A stretch of DNA of 64,000 bases from CAVTSA01 sp963790575 (GCA_963790575.1 CAWBPD010000026.1:372001-436000); one strand, 5' to 3'. Shown: positions 16,709 through 26,119, counted from the stretch's first letter. Program-made: numbers and translations. The notes: generated from the sequence alone by a model not told the origin.

Positions 16709-18142
16709 ATGACCAGCGTCAAAGATCGCCCGCGCACTCGGAGACCCTCCGCTGCCGCAGTCGGGCGCCGACCCCTTCCACCGCTGGAGAGCCATGCCGG
16801 CTGGGACGGCGAGGCTTTCGATCGCGATCCGGTGGCGACTTTGCTCGGCCAGGAGGAGACGCGGGTCCCCGAGCTCATCGCCGTGCGCCACGAGCGCATG
16901 GGGGTCTCACCGTTCACGTTTTTCCGGGGCGCCGCCGCGGTGATGGCAGCGGACCTGGCGAACACGCCCACGACAGACCTGCGCGTCCAGCTCTGCGGGG
17001 ACGCGCACCTCTCCAACTTCGGGGGCTACCAGTCACCAGAGCGCGAGATGGTCTTCGACATCAACGACTTCGACGAGACGCTTCCCGGGCCGTTTGAATG
17101 GGACGTGAAGCGGTTGGCCGCCAGCATGGTCATCGCCGGGCGGGACCGGTTCAAGCCCAAGGAGTGCCGCCAGGCGGCACTCTCCGCCTCTCGCAGCTAT
17201 CGGGAGGCGATGCTGGACTTTGCGCAGCTGGGAGAGCTTGCCGTCTGGTACTCCCGGCTCGACACCTCGTCCGTCATGCAGAAGTGGCAACGCCTCGCTG
17301 GCTCCAAGGCCGCCAAGGCGTTCCGGAGGAACGTGGCCAAGGCGCGGCGGAAGGACAGCAGCCGGGCCTACCAGCGCCTGGTTCACGAGGTGGGCAACCG
17401 GATCACGTTCGTGAGCGACCCTCCGCTGATCGTGCCCTCTGCCGAGTTCGGTTCAGACCAGCAACAGCAGGAGGCGCGATCATTCCTGGACCGAGTGGTA
17501 ACCGCCTATCGCAAGACTTTGAGCCACGACCGAGCCAAACTCCTCGAGCGCTTCGAGCTGGTGGACGTGGCCCGCAAGGTGGTCGGAGTGGGAAGCGTCG
17601 GCACCCGTTGCTGGATGGGACTGTTCCTGGGGCGCAGCCGCAGTGACCCCTTGATCCTCCAGTGCAAGGAGGCGCAGGCGTCCGTGCTGGAGCCGTACGC
17701 GGGACCCTGTGAATACGCGAACAGTGGGCAGCGCGTCGTCGAAGGCCAGCGCTACATGCAGGCGGCCAGCGACATCTTTCTCGGATGGGTCCGCTTTCGG
17801 GCCCTGCAGGATGGGATCCAGCGCGACTACTACATCCGCCAGCTGTGGGATGGGAAGATTTCGGCCGAGGTCGAGGCCTTCACACCGCAGTTGCTTTCCA
17901 TCTATGGCGAAATGTGTGGATGGACACTGGCGCGAGCCCATGCCCGTTCCGGTCACCGGGTCGCCATCGCTTCCTATCTGGGCGGGACTCCAGCTTTCGA
18001 GGAGTCACTGGCTGATTTCGCGGAAGCATACGCGCTGCAGAACGAACGCGACTACGCCGCGTTCACTGGCGCCACACTACTGCGGCCCGACGCTGAGCAC
18101 AACTCATCTGGCAAGGTCAAGCGGCGGGGCCGGAATCAATGA
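16709..18142 (+). CDS. DUF2252 family protein (kinase-like fold)
   Basis: 477 residues, start ATG 16709 with a GGAGG box 6-7 nt upstream. DUF2252 motifs are clear: FTFFRGAAAVMAADLA, LCGDAHLSNFGGY (the GDxHxxNFG element that mimics the catalytic loop of aminoglycoside phosphotransferase-like kinases), DINDFDETLPGPFEWDVKRLA, and RVVEGQRYMQAASDIFLGW. The family is widespread in actinobacteria and uncharacterised. It is a soluble protein, unlike most of its island neighbours. Confidence 0.9.
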   Translation: MTSVKDRPRTRRPSAAAVGRRPLPPLESHAGWDGEAFDRDPVATLLGQEETRVPELIAVRHERMGVSPFTFFRGAAAVMAADLANTPTTDLRVQLCGDAHLSNFGGYQSPEREMVFDINDFDETLPGPFEWDVKRLAASMVIAGRDRFKPKECRQAALSASRSYREAMLDFAQLGELAVWYSRLDTSSVMQKWQRLAGSKAAKAFRRNVAKARRKDSSRAYQRLVHEVGNRITFVSDPPLIVPSAEFGSDQQQQEARSFLDRVVTAYRKTLSHDRAKLLERFELVDVARKVVGVGSVGTRCWMGLFLGRSRSDPLILQCKEAQASVLEPYAGPCEYANSGQRVVEGQRYMQAASDIFLGWVRFRALQDGIQRDYYIRQLWDGKISAEVEAFTPQLLSIYGEMCGWTLARAHARSGHRVAIASYLGGTPAFEESLADFAEAYALQNERDYAAFTGATLLRPDAEHNSSGKVKRRGRNQ

Positions 18143-18209
18143 GGTATCGGCAGTCCTGCATCGCTCTCAATTGATGCGATTGAGGTAGAGGCAAGGTTAG
18201 GAGGCAATC

Positions 18210-18605
18210 ATGGGCATCTCAACATCGTATCCCCTCCTCGACATCTTCTTCACGATCCTGATGATCTTCGCGTGGACCCTCTATATCTGGGTCGCCATCA
18301 CCGTATTGTTCGATGTCTTTCGCCGGGACATGTCAGGGTGGGCCAAGGCGTTGTGGGTGCTCGTCATTGTCGTGTTGTCGTGGATCGGTGTCCTGATCTA
18401 CCTGATCATCAACCACCGTGGCATGACGGAACGGCGGGTCCAGGAAGCGAGGGCGACTCAGGTCCAGTTCGATGAATTCGTCCGCGCCACGGCCGGCGGA
18501 GGAGGTCCTGCGGGCGAGATCGAGAGGGCCAAGAAGTTGCTGGACAGCGGGACCATCGATCAGTCCGAGTTTCAGAGGATCAAGACCAAGGCGCTCGCGG
18601 GTTGA
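18210..18605 (+). CDS. PLDc_N membrane protein with C-terminal SHOCT domain
   Basis: 131 residues, start ATG 18210 with AGGAGG 6 nt upstream. Two membrane helices (about 10-32 and 42-66) with the connecting FDVFRRDMSGWAKALWVLVIV and IYLIINHRGM are typical of the phospholipase D N-terminal membrane domain, here without any nuclease part. The C-terminus (EIERAKKLLDSGTIDQSEFQRIKTKAL) is a SHOCT domain, a short oligomerisation module. Common as a small stand-alone stress-associated protein. Confidence 0.85.
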   Translation: MGISTSYPLLDIFFTILMIFAWTLYIWVAITVLFDVFRRDMSGWAKALWVLVIVVLSWIGVLIYLIINHRGMTERRVQEARATQVQFDEFVRATAGGGGPAGEIERAKKLLDSGTIDQSEFQRIKTKALAG

Positions 18606-18764
18606 GTTTGGGCCGGGCCGGCCGCCCTCTGCTCGCTCCAGGCCAGCCTCTAACGGAGATCATCAGTGCGCATTCCCGTCCGTCACGTCTATCTCAGTGA
18701 ACCCGGCCAGACCCCTTGTGCCCCTGTGTGCGGGCGCGTCGGCACCCGTCACTTCGGCGCCCGC

Positions 18765-19466
18765 TCAGCCACCCTGATTGCCGCCACCGGCCCTGCGCAC
18801 CGCGAGGTTGCTGACGACCAGTGCTACCACCGTTACCAGGTAAAGCTGACCGATCAGCCCTTCAAGGACCGCCAGCGCGCGGCCCAGTCGCAGCGCCGGG
18901 ACCAGGTCGCCGTAGCCCACGGTGGCCAGTGTGATGAAGCTGAAGTACACGTAGTCGGAGCTGTTGGCAGACCTCGTCCCGACGAAGTAAGGCAAGCCGC
19001 TGAGCAGGCTCACCGCCGACGCCACGCTGGCGAAGAACATGCCGAACACGACGTAGATGCAAACGGCCGCCGTCAACGACTGCGCTGTGACCGTCACGTC
19101 CCGCCGGAATTCGGCGACGATCGCGATCGGGACCAGGGCCAGCAGGGCGGCTCCTGCCAGGTCGGCGATGCCAGAGATGTCTCGCAAGCCGAGCAGGGCG
19201 GCGAGGCCGGTCCCGATGGCGATCGCGAACATTGCCACCGCCAGTGCGAGCAGGCGGCGACCGACCCTCGCCCGAGAGAGCGCGGCGAACACCGCGGCAC
19301 CCTGGAGCAGGGCATTCACCACTCTCCCCCAGGTGACGGGTGGAGCGATCATCGCGAAGGTGAACGCGGCTATCAGCAGGAGCAGCACCGCCCCGTAGCG
19401 GTAGACCGCTCGCGCGGGCTGCCCAGCCTCAGCCCTGCCGTCCACGAAGGGCAGGTTACCCGCCAC
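18765..19466 (-). CDS. Two-pore-domain-type potassium channel protein (Ion_trans_2)
   Basis: Membrane protein of about 233 residues with five hydrophobic segments. The last two flank a pore loop with the selectivity filter TLATVGYGD, so potassium conduction is expected. The first three helices have no charged voltage-sensor arginines. The frame extends to 19700, but that would overlap the divergent gene at 19669; I chose GTG 19466 (VAGNLPFVDGR), with no good ribosome binding site, so the start is uncertain. It is convergent with the SHOCT gene. Confidence 0.8.
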   Translation of the reverse strand: MAGNLPFVDGRAEAGQPARAVYRYGAVLLLLIAAFTFAMIAPPVTWGRVVNALLQGAAVFAALSRARVGRRLLALAVAMFAIAIGTGLAALLGLRDISGIADLAGAALLALVPIAIVAEFRRDVTVTAQSLTAAVCIYVVFGMFFASVASAVSLLSGLPYFVGTRSANSSDYVYFSFITLATVGYGDLVPALRLGRALAVLEGLIGQLYLVTVVALVVSNLAVRRAGGGNQGG

Positions 19467-19668
19467 CGGGTGGCCGCGCCAATCCGTTGATCGGGGGGTC
19501 GAGGGTGGACACGGAACCGCTACCGGATGGAGGCTGGCCAGGATGTGGGATTCTTCGCCCCAGGGACCGTCTGGAGATTCACCGCGGCCGTCCGGTGGAC
19601 CTCGTTTTGCAATCCCCCACGGTAGTGACGAGGGGCGGAGTCGCTGCCGCTGCTGGCGGTATTGAAGG

Positions 19669-21702
19669 ATGATGCTCGACTCCACGGCGGTGGCGTCCAC
19701 CGCATGGCGCCCTCAGCGTCCCCGCTTCAAGGTGCTGCCCCTGCTGTTGTCCTGGCTGGTTGCCGCGGTCTCCCTGCTGGTCGCGGCGGCGATCCTGCCG
19801 GGGGTCAGGGTGCCGAGACTCACCGATGCGCTCGTCGCCGTGGCACTGATCGGGATTCTGAACGCGCTCTTGCCCCCCTTGGTGGCTTCTCTCCGTGCGC
19901 CCTACACGGTGGCGCTCGGGTTCGTGCTGGCGCTGATCGTGGACGCTCTGATCGTGGTCCTGGCGGGGCGAATCGACCCTCGCGCTCTGGCGGTCGAGTC
20001 GTTTTGGTGGGCACTGCTGGCGGCAGCGGTGATGTCCGCTGCCGGTGTGATCTTGGGAACGGTGGTGGGCGTCGACGACGACGACACCTACACGCTGCGG
20101 GTGATCCGGCGCATCGGCCGCCGGCAGGGCGCGGTCCAGACCGATGTACCAGGCATCGTGTTCCTGGAGATCGACGGGCTGGCGCTGCCGGTGCTCCAGC
20201 GGGCAATGCGAGACGGAAGCGCCCCCGAGTTGGCGCGCTGGCTCGAGCAGGGCACGCACCACCTGGTCGAATGGGAGACCGACCTCTCCTCCCAGACGGG
20301 TGCGAGCCAGGCGGGCATCCTGCTCGGGTCGAATGACGACATCCCCGCCTTCCGGTGGGTGGAGAAGGAGACCGGCCGGCTGATCACCTGCTCGGCGCCT
20401 CAGGACTGCGAGGAGGTCGAGCGTCGCCACGCGACGGGCCACGGTCTGCTGCGCGAGGGAGGCGCCAGCCGCGGCAACCTCCTCTCGGGTGAGGCCGACG
20501 AGGTGATCCTCACCGTCAGCAGGATGAGCGCTGAGAAACGGGCGAATCCCGGCTACCGCCCGTTCTTCGCGAACGGCTTCAACGTGAGCAGGGCGCTGGT
20601 GCTGTTCGGCTGGGAGGTCGCCGTCGAACTGGCGGCCAGGGCGCGCCAAGTACGCCGCGACGTCCGGCCTCGCGGCCATCGGGGCGGCAAGTACCCGCTG
20701 GTGCGAGCTGCTTTGTGCGTCGTCGTCCGCGACCTGATCGCGTTCGGCGTACTCACGGACATGATGCGAGGGCGCCCAGCGGTCTACGCCACCTTCTCCA
20801 GCTACGACGAGGTGGCCCACCACTCCGGGCTCGAACGGGCCGACACCATGGATGCGCTGCGGAAGCTCGACCACCAGATCGCGCGCATCGCCGGCGCCCG
20901 CCAGTATGCCCCGCGACCGTACGAGCTGGTGGTGCTCTCAGACCACGGACAGACGCAGGGGGCGACGTTCAAGCAGCGCAACGGCTATGGTCTCGAGGAG
21001 CTCGTCGAGCGATCGCTGACGACCGGTGCACCGGTGAGGCAGGTGGGCGGCGGGGACGAGAACGAGGCCGCGGTGAGTCGCGCCTTCGAAGATGCAACGG
21101 GTCGCAGGCGAAGGCGAGGACCCCGGACGGCGATAGATGACCGCCGGGTGGTCGTGCTCGGCTCGGGCAACCTCGGACTCGTCTACCTGATGGAAGAGGC
21201 GCGCCGACTGACCCTGGAGGAGATCGACGAGCGTCATCCGCAGCTCATTCCGGCCCTCCGCGCTCACCCCAACATCGGGTTCCTGCTCGTTGGCTCCAGG
21301 TCGCGCGGGGCCACGGTGCTCGGCGGCGCGGGCGTCCGGTACCTGGAGGAGAGCCGCGTTGAAGGAGTGGACCCGCTCGCGACTTTTCCGCCCGGCGCAG
21401 ACGCCCACCTACGGCGCACAAGCGGCTTCGCCCACGTGCCCGACATCCTCGTCAACAGCTTCTACGACGCGGAGCTCGACCAGGCGTGCGCGTTCGAGGA
21501 GCTGATTTCTTTCCATGGCGGTATGGGAGGGCCCCAGACGCGGCCGTTCCTCCTCTACCCCGTGGCGCTCCCTACCCCCCCACTGCCCATTGTCGGCGCC
21601 GCCCGCGTGCACGAGGTGCTGACGAGCTGGCGCCGGTCGCTCCAGGGCACCTTCCCGCCTGCGGTCGAGCAGTCCGCCCCGGCCGCGCCCACGACGGTCT
21701 GA
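19669..21702 (+). CDS. 4TM phage-holin-like domain fused to an alkaline-phosphatase-superfamily phosphodiesterase
   Basis: 677 residues. The first 140 hold four membrane helices of the superfamily IV holin-like type (LLSWLVAAVSLLVAAAILPG with LNALLPPLVASL). From about residue 160 a type I phosphodiesterase/alkaline phosphatase fold begins: GIVFLEIDGLALPVL (metal-site Asp), TGASQAGILLG (nucleophile region), YDEVAHHSG and LSDHGQTQGA (metal-binding Asp/His). Such fusions exist in actinobacteria as phage holin family proteins of unknown substrate; a lipid-linked or nucleotide phosphodiester is plausible. Start ATG 19669 or 19672. BrkB follows. Confidence 0.85.
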   Translation: MMLDSTAVASTAWRPQRPRFKVLPLLLSWLVAAVSLLVAAAILPGVRVPRLTDALVAVALIGILNALLPPLVASLRAPYTVALGFVLALIVDALIVVLAGRIDPRALAVESFWWALLAAAVMSAAGVILGTVVGVDDDDTYTLRVIRRIGRRQGAVQTDVPGIVFLEIDGLALPVLQRAMRDGSAPELARWLEQGTHHLVEWETDLSSQTGASQAGILLGSNDDIPAFRWVEKETGRLITCSAPQDCEEVERRHATGHGLLREGGASRGNLLSGEADEVILTVSRMSAEKRANPGYRPFFANGFNVSRALVLFGWEVAVELAARARQVRRDVRPRGHRGGKYPLVRAALCVVVRDLIAFGVLTDMMRGRPAVYATFSSYDEVAHHSGLERADTMDALRKLDHQIARIAGARQYAPRPYELVVLSDHGQTQGATFKQRNGYGLEELVERSLTTGAPVRQVGGGDENEAAVSRAFEDATGRRRRRGPRTAIDDRRVVVLGSGNLGLVYLMEEARRLTLEEIDERHPQLIPALRAHPNIGFLLVGSRSRGATVLGGAGVRYLEESRVEGVDPLATFPPGADAHLRRTSGFAHVPDILVNSFYDAELDQACAFEELISFHGGMGGPQTRPFLLYPVALPTPPLPIVGAARVHEVLTSWRRSLQGTFPPAVEQSAPAAPTTV

Positions 21703-21787
21703 GGGCGGGATGGACCCACTGCCCCCGCGTCGGGCTGGTTCAACGAATCGCCCGCTGGACCCGGGCCCGGGCATCGAAGGAGAGCCG

Positions 21788-22711
21788 GTGGCGACGAAGG
21801 GGACCGAGGGACTCGCGGAACACGCCCCGAGCCGAGTCTCTGTGCATCCTGCCGCGATCCGGCGGTCGCTCGCCGGCCTGGCGGTTCGGATACCGGGTTC
21901 TGATTCCGCTCTCACCCTCTATCAGCGGGACCGGCGTCACGGGGGTGGCGTGCTCGCCGCCGGGCTTGCGTTCCGGGTATTCCTGATGCTACTTCCGCTC
22001 GCCCTGCTCCTCACGGCCGGGCTCGGCTTCCTGGCCGCCGGTGGATCCCGATCGGTGGCCGATGCGAGCAAGGATGCCGGCATCACAGGGATCCTGGTCG
22101 GCACCATCTCGCAGACGGGCGGGGAATCGAGGAGTGGGCGCTGGCTGCTCCTCCTTTCCGGGCTCGTCCTCCTGACCTACACCATGCACGGCGCTTACCG
22201 GGCGCTGCACACCATCCACGCCGTCGCCTGGCAGGAACTGCATGCACGCGGGCGAGGCAGCTCCGAGGTCCTGGTCTCCCTGACGCTGGTCGCGTTTTTC
22301 GTGCTCGGAGGGGCGGCGTCGGTGCTGGTAGCGCGACTTCCTGCCCTTGGCATCCCGATCGAGCTGCTCCTCGCCGGTGCCGCGGGCGGAGCCTGGCTCG
22401 GCGTCTCCTGGCTGCTGCCGCACCGCGACGCGCCCTGGCAGGCCCTGCTTCCAGGCGCGCTCGCCTGCGCGATCGGCATCGGCGTCATGCACCTGGTGAC
22501 CGCGTTCTATGTGCCGCACAAGCTGACCAGCACGTCGCAGCTCTACGGAACCCTGGGGGCGGCTGCGACGCTGATGAGCTGGCTCTTCCTAACCTGCCGC
22601 CTGATCGTCGCCGCGGCTGTGCTCAATGCCTCGTTGTGTGACCGAGGCCTGGTCCTCGGGCGTCCGGCGGGTCGAAAAGAGCCCGCCGGCCGGACTCCCG
22701 GCGAGGGGTGA
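21788..22711 (+). CDS. YihY/BrkB family inner-membrane protein
   Basis: 307 residues from GTG 21788, chosen because AAGGAG lies 6 nt upstream; the frame could start at ATG 21710, 8 nt after the previous stop. Six membrane helices; the sequence YQRDRRHGGGVLAAGLAFRVFLMLLPL is the family N-terminal signature and YGTLGAAATLMSWLFLTCRLIVAAAVLNA the C-terminal one. The family was once called ribonuclease BN in error; its role is probably transport or envelope integrity. Confidence 0.88.
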   Translation: MATKGTEGLAEHAPSRVSVHPAAIRRSLAGLAVRIPGSDSALTLYQRDRRHGGGVLAAGLAFRVFLMLLPLALLLTAGLGFLAAGGSRSVADASKDAGITGILVGTISQTGGESRSGRWLLLLSGLVLLTYTMHGAYRALHTIHAVAWQELHARGRGSSEVLVSLTLVAFFVLGGAASVLVARLPALGIPIELLLAGAAGGAWLGVSWLLPHRDAPWQALLPGALACAIGIGVMHLVTAFYVPHKLTSTSQLYGTLGAAATLMSWLFLTCRLIVAAAVLNASLCDRGLVLGRPAGRKEPAGRTPGEG

Positions 22712-22914
22712 CTGGCCGCCCACCCAGAGTCGCGCTGTCCGAGCTGGCTGGTCGGCCAGGGTGGCCCCAGGCGTCGGCGAAGGATCGTAGAGAAGGTTCT
22801 CGACCTGCCCCTGGGTGCTTGCGATTCGGGTGCCCCCGGGGCGAGGCCGGCAACGCCGATATCCGGCCGCTCCAAGCCGGCCCCGGGCAGTGCTAGGTGC
22901 GAGCAGGGGAGCCG

Positions 22915-24690
22915 TCAGCCCCGCTCGCGGTCTTGGGTCAGCTTTCGCGCCTCCTGGACCGGCGAGTGCGCACCGGGTGGGGCGCTCGGCGTTGTGGCGG
23001 GGGTGACCAGGGGTCCGGCGCCTTCCGCCAGATCCTCCCGTGTCGCGCCGCGACTTGCTCGGCCCTTCTCGTTCCCCCTCCCGATGGGGGTGCGGGGGAC
23101 CATACCGGTGAAGAACAGCGCGATCACCGCCAGTACGGCGACCACCGCGAGCGCGTGGCGAAGAGCGAACAGCCGAGCCGATCTGTTCGCCGACTCGACC
23201 GCGCCGGCGGTGGCGGGTGGGACTCCGGCCTTGCTCAGCTGTGCCTGCAGGTCGGTGTCCGAGATGAAGGGAACCCCGGTCGCGAGTTGGGTCGAGGCCT
23301 GAGTCTTGACCTCGGGCGGGATGGCGGTGCTGGACTGGATGCCCTGCATGAGCCCCGCGGTCAGGCTCGTTATCAGCACCGCGCCGACCAAGGCCGTGCC
23401 TAGGGAGGCGCCGAAATTGGTGACGGTGTTCTGCAACCCGCCGACCTCTGAGCTCTCCCGATCCGGGACCGCGGAGACGGTGACGGCGCCGAGCTGTGAG
23501 GCGAGCGCGCCCATGCCAAGGCCCATGAGCAGCATCGGGATGAGCACGATGCCGGCATTGGCGTCGAGATCGATGCCGCCGACCAGGACCAGCGAGCCCG
23601 CCAGCATCGAAAACAGCCCGAGGCGGACGATGAGGCGGGGGCTCGCGCGCGCGGCCAACCGCGGTACGCCGAGTGCCGTCAGCAGCAAGGCCAGCGACAG
23701 GGGAAGAAGCCGGACCCCGGTCTGCAGAGCGCTCAACTCCAGCACGACGGAGAGGAACAGCGGAATCGTGAAGAACACTCCCGCCTGGATCAGGTACTGG
23801 AAGAAGAACATCGACAGCCCCCCGCACAGCTGCCAGTTGCGCAGCATGGCTGGGCGCACCAGCGGCCCGCGAACATGCGACGCCACCCGGCCCTCCCACA
23901 ACAGGAAAAGGAAGAGGACCAGGAGGCCGGCGATCACCAGCCACAGCACCGGAGAGGTGCCGAGGACGGTCGGAGCGCCTGGCGCGGGTCTGACCCACCC
24001 CCAGGCACCGGACTGCAGGACGCCGAGCACGGTCAAAGACAGCCCCGCCACCGAGAGCACCGCTCCACCGATGTCGAACCCGGTCTGGGGTCCTGGTGCA
24101 CTGTCCTGGACGGTGCGCAGCAGGGCCAGAATGCAGATTCCGATCACGACCTCACCGACGAACACCCACCTCCACGAGGCGAACGTGGTGACGGCTCCGC
24201 CGATCAGGGGGCCGGCCGCCACGGCGATGGCGGCTGCGGCGGCGATGGTGCCGTATGCCGCGGGCCGGCGTTCCTCGACGAAGTTGCCGGCCACCAGCGC
24301 CACGATCGCCGGCATGATCAGCGCCGCACCCAACCCCTCCAACAATGACCAGCCCAGCAACAGCACGGGCAGGTTGGGGGCGAGGGCGGTTGTGAGTGAA
24401 CCGGCTGCGTAGATCAGCAGACCGATTGCGTAGGCACGTCTCCGGCCAAGGATGGCACCGAGCCTGCCACCAGTGATCATGAAGGAAGCCATGACGAGCG
24501 TGTAGAGAGTGATCGCGCTCTGAATACCGGTGATAGTGGTACCGACATCAGCTGCGACCTGCCGGATAGAGACGTTCATCACCGAAGAGTCGAGCGTCAT
24601 CAAGAACTGGCTGGCAGCCAGCACCAACAGGACCAGGCCGGTCCCCTGGCCGCTCCTCTCGGTGTGCTCGTTCATCGCCACCTGTGCCAT
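22915..24690 (-). CDS. MFS drug:proton antiporter, DHA2 (14-TM) family
   Basis: About 591 residues with 14 hydrophobic segments. ASQFLMTLDSSVMNVSIRQVAADVG is the DHA2 N-terminal motif (motif D1), GRLGAILGRRRAYAIG is MFS motif A, and GPLIGGAVTTFASWRWVF is the antiporter motif C region. It exports toxic hydrophobic or cationic compounds. Start taken at ATG 24690 with AGGGA just upstream; 24675 and 24735 are alternatives. The gene is divergent from the small gene at 24937 and convergent with BrkB. Confidence 0.9.
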   Translation of the reverse strand: MAQVAMNEHTERSGQGTGLVLLVLAASQFLMTLDSSVMNVSIRQVAADVGTTITGIQSAITLYTLVMASFMITGGRLGAILGRRRAYAIGLLIYAAGSLTTALAPNLPVLLLGWSLLEGLGAALIMPAIVALVAGNFVEERRPAAYGTIAAAAAIAVAAGPLIGGAVTTFASWRWVFVGEVVIGICILALLRTVQDSAPGPQTGFDIGGAVLSVAGLSLTVLGVLQSGAWGWVRPAPGAPTVLGTSPVLWLVIAGLLVLFLFLLWEGRVASHVRGPLVRPAMLRNWQLCGGLSMFFFQYLIQAGVFFTIPLFLSVVLELSALQTGVRLLPLSLALLLTALGVPRLAARASPRLIVRLGLFSMLAGSLVLVGGIDLDANAGIVLIPMLLMGLGMGALASQLGAVTVSAVPDRESSEVGGLQNTVTNFGASLGTALVGAVLITSLTAGLMQGIQSSTAIPPEVKTQASTQLATGVPFISDTDLQAQLSKAGVPPATAGAVESANRSARLFALRHALAVVAVLAVIALFFTGMVPRTPIGRGNEKGRASRGATREDLAEGAGPLVTPATTPSAPPGAHSPVQEARKLTQDRERG

Positions 24691-24825
24691 GTCAGTCCCT
24701 GTGTTCAATCGGGCGCCGTGAGGTTGACGGGTCACCGCCCATGACGTCGTAATCGTCGCAATAGGGGCTCATCAAACCGGCGACCAGGAACGTCCGGGCT
24801 GGCCACCAGAGCCTAGCACGGCCCC

Positions 24826-24918
24826 GTGGCCGCCAGGCTCGGTTTCCCCAAAGTTCACCCTGTTAGGGGTGACCCGCCCTCACCCCAACCGTCCGCAGAC
24901 TGAAGAGATCGCACGGAC
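24826..24918 (+). promoter_or_regulatory. Island promoter module, copy 4
   Basis: TCACCC (24855), N6, GGGTGA (24867), N7, TCACCCC (24880-24886), then 21 bp to ATCGCACGGACAT (24908). Upstream flank GTGGCCGCCAGGCTCGGTTT matches copy 2; downstream ATCGCACGGACAT matches copy 1 exactly. The start codon of the next gene is 24 bp beyond ATCGCA, so transcription probably starts near it. Confidence 0.8.
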
Positions 24919-24936
24919 ATCTCGGAGGCGCCCGCC

Positions 24937-25185
24937 ATGAGCAAGAGGATCTACCAGCTGGTGATCAGGGGCGATGGAGGAGCGCTGACTCGGGGCGCCT
25001 TCCCCGAGTTCGACGTCGACATTCGTGGCCCCACGACCGTCCTTCGAGGCGTCGTCAGTGACGCCGCAGCATTCGAGGAGACGGTAGCCCGCCTCCACGG
25101 GCTAGGCCTCGAACTCCTCGAGGTCCGCAACCTTGGGGATCCGGATGCTGGCCCCAAGTCCCAGCACGCCAAGCCCGAACAATGA
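24937..25185 (+). CDS. Small soluble hypothetical protein
   Basis: 82 residues, ATG 24937 with GGAGG 9 nt upstream. MSKRIYQLVIRGDGGALTRGAFPEF looks like an alpha/beta fold starting with a beta strand; the tail is charged and probably flexible. Similar short proteins occur in actinobacterial stress clusters, but I cannot name a function. It lies directly under promoter module copy 4 and heads a run of small genes. Confidence 0.7.
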   Translation: MSKRIYQLVIRGDGGALTRGAFPEFDVDIRGPTTVLRGVVSDAAAFEETVARLHGLGLELLEVRNLGDPDAGPKSQHAKPEQ

Positions 25186-25258
25186 GACGCCAGGAGGCCA
25201 GTGGAACAAAGTCCGGCGAGCTGGTGCTGGCCCCCCAGGAAATGAAAGCGAGGTCAAT

Positions 25259-25720
25259 ATGCCGATCGGACCAGTCGAATACATAGTCATGGGTTTCCCA
25301 GGCAACAAATTCACGGGCCGGATCGCCCCCGAGCTCGCCAAGCTTGTCAACAGCGGCACGATTCGCGTGTTGGACCTGACGTTCGTTGCCAAGGACCCCG
25401 ACGGCAAGGTGGTGTCGCTGGAGTTCGACCAGCTCGACGAGTTGGCGCCTTTCGCCGCCGTCGATGGTGAGGTCGGCGGGCTGATCAGCACCGAAGATAT
25501 CGATCACACCGCGGCGCTGTTGGAACCGAACTCCTCGGCCGCCCTGCTCGTCTGGGAGGACGTATGGGCCACCCCCTTGGTCGAGGCCCTTCGCAGCGCT
25601 GATGGGATGCTCCTGGAGGGTGCGCGAATCCCGCACGAGCTGATCCAGACCGCGTTCGACCAGCTCGCGTTGGCGGAGGCCGGCAGAGAAACTCATGAGG
25701 AGAGCAGCACAGCATGCTGA
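25259..25720 (+). CDS. DUF6325 family protein
   Basis: 153 residues from ATG 25259 (AGCGAGG upstream). MPIGPVEYIVMGFPGNKFTG, GTIRVLDLTFVAKDPDG and ALLVWEDVWATPLVEALR are typical of DUF6325, an actinobacterial family resembling the DUF1269 ferredoxin-like fold without membrane helix. No activity known. It overlaps the next gene by 7 nt, and the pair DUF6325-SHOCT is a common association. Confidence 0.85.
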   Translation: MPIGPVEYIVMGFPGNKFTGRIAPELAKLVNSGTIRVLDLTFVAKDPDGKVVSLEFDQLDELAPFAAVDGEVGGLISTEDIDHTAALLEPNSSAALLVWEDVWATPLVEALRSADGMLLEGARIPHELIQTAFDQLALAEAGRETHEESSTAC

Positions 25721-25983
25721 GACGACGACCAGTACTCCGGACCGTGGCCACGACAGCCGTGGTGGCCGGCACTGCGACCGCAGTGGCAGGTGGCGTCGCA
25801 CGCCGTCAGGCCGCCAGGAACGCGCCTCCTGCTGGGACCCAGTCGCCCCAAAGTGCCCCCGCCACGGAATCCCCCCAGGACCTGATGGCGCGCCTGGCCC
25901 AGCTCGGGACCCTCAAGGAACAGGGTGTCCTGACCGAAGAGGAGTTCGCCACCCAGAAGGCCACGATCCTCGCTCAGATGTGA
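25714..25983 (+). CDS. SHOCT-domain small protein
   Basis: 89 residues. An Arg-rich start and an Ala/Val/Gly segment (TTAVVAGTATAVAGGVARR) suggest a weak membrane anchor; the C-terminus DLMARLAQLGTLKEQGVLTEEEFATQKATIL is a clear SHOCT domain. Translationally coupled to the DUF6325 gene by a 7-nt overlap. Confidence 0.85.
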   Translation: MLRRRPVLRTVATTAVVAGTATAVAGGVARRQAARNAPPAGTQSPQSAPATESPQDLMARLAQLGTLKEQGVLTEEEFATQKATILAQM

Positions 25984-26119
25984 GTGGGCGGTGGGGCCAC
26001 CGGGGGTCAGGCCAGCGTGGTGGACAGACCCCGCCACTCCAGGTGGCGGCGGAGGGCTACTGAGCTCTCGTCGCCGGTTCTCATCAGCGTCAGGAGGTCG
26101 GACAGGAGATCTGTCAATA

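Noticed and set aside
18765..19700. Longer 311-residue start for the ion channel
   Set aside because: It would overlap the divergent gene at 19669 and adds a segment without membrane or family features.
19669..21702. Prophage lysis cassette because of the holin-like domain
   Set aside because: No endolysin, capsid, integrase or other phage genes nearby; the holin-like fold is fused to a phosphodiesterase as in chromosomal actinobacterial proteins.
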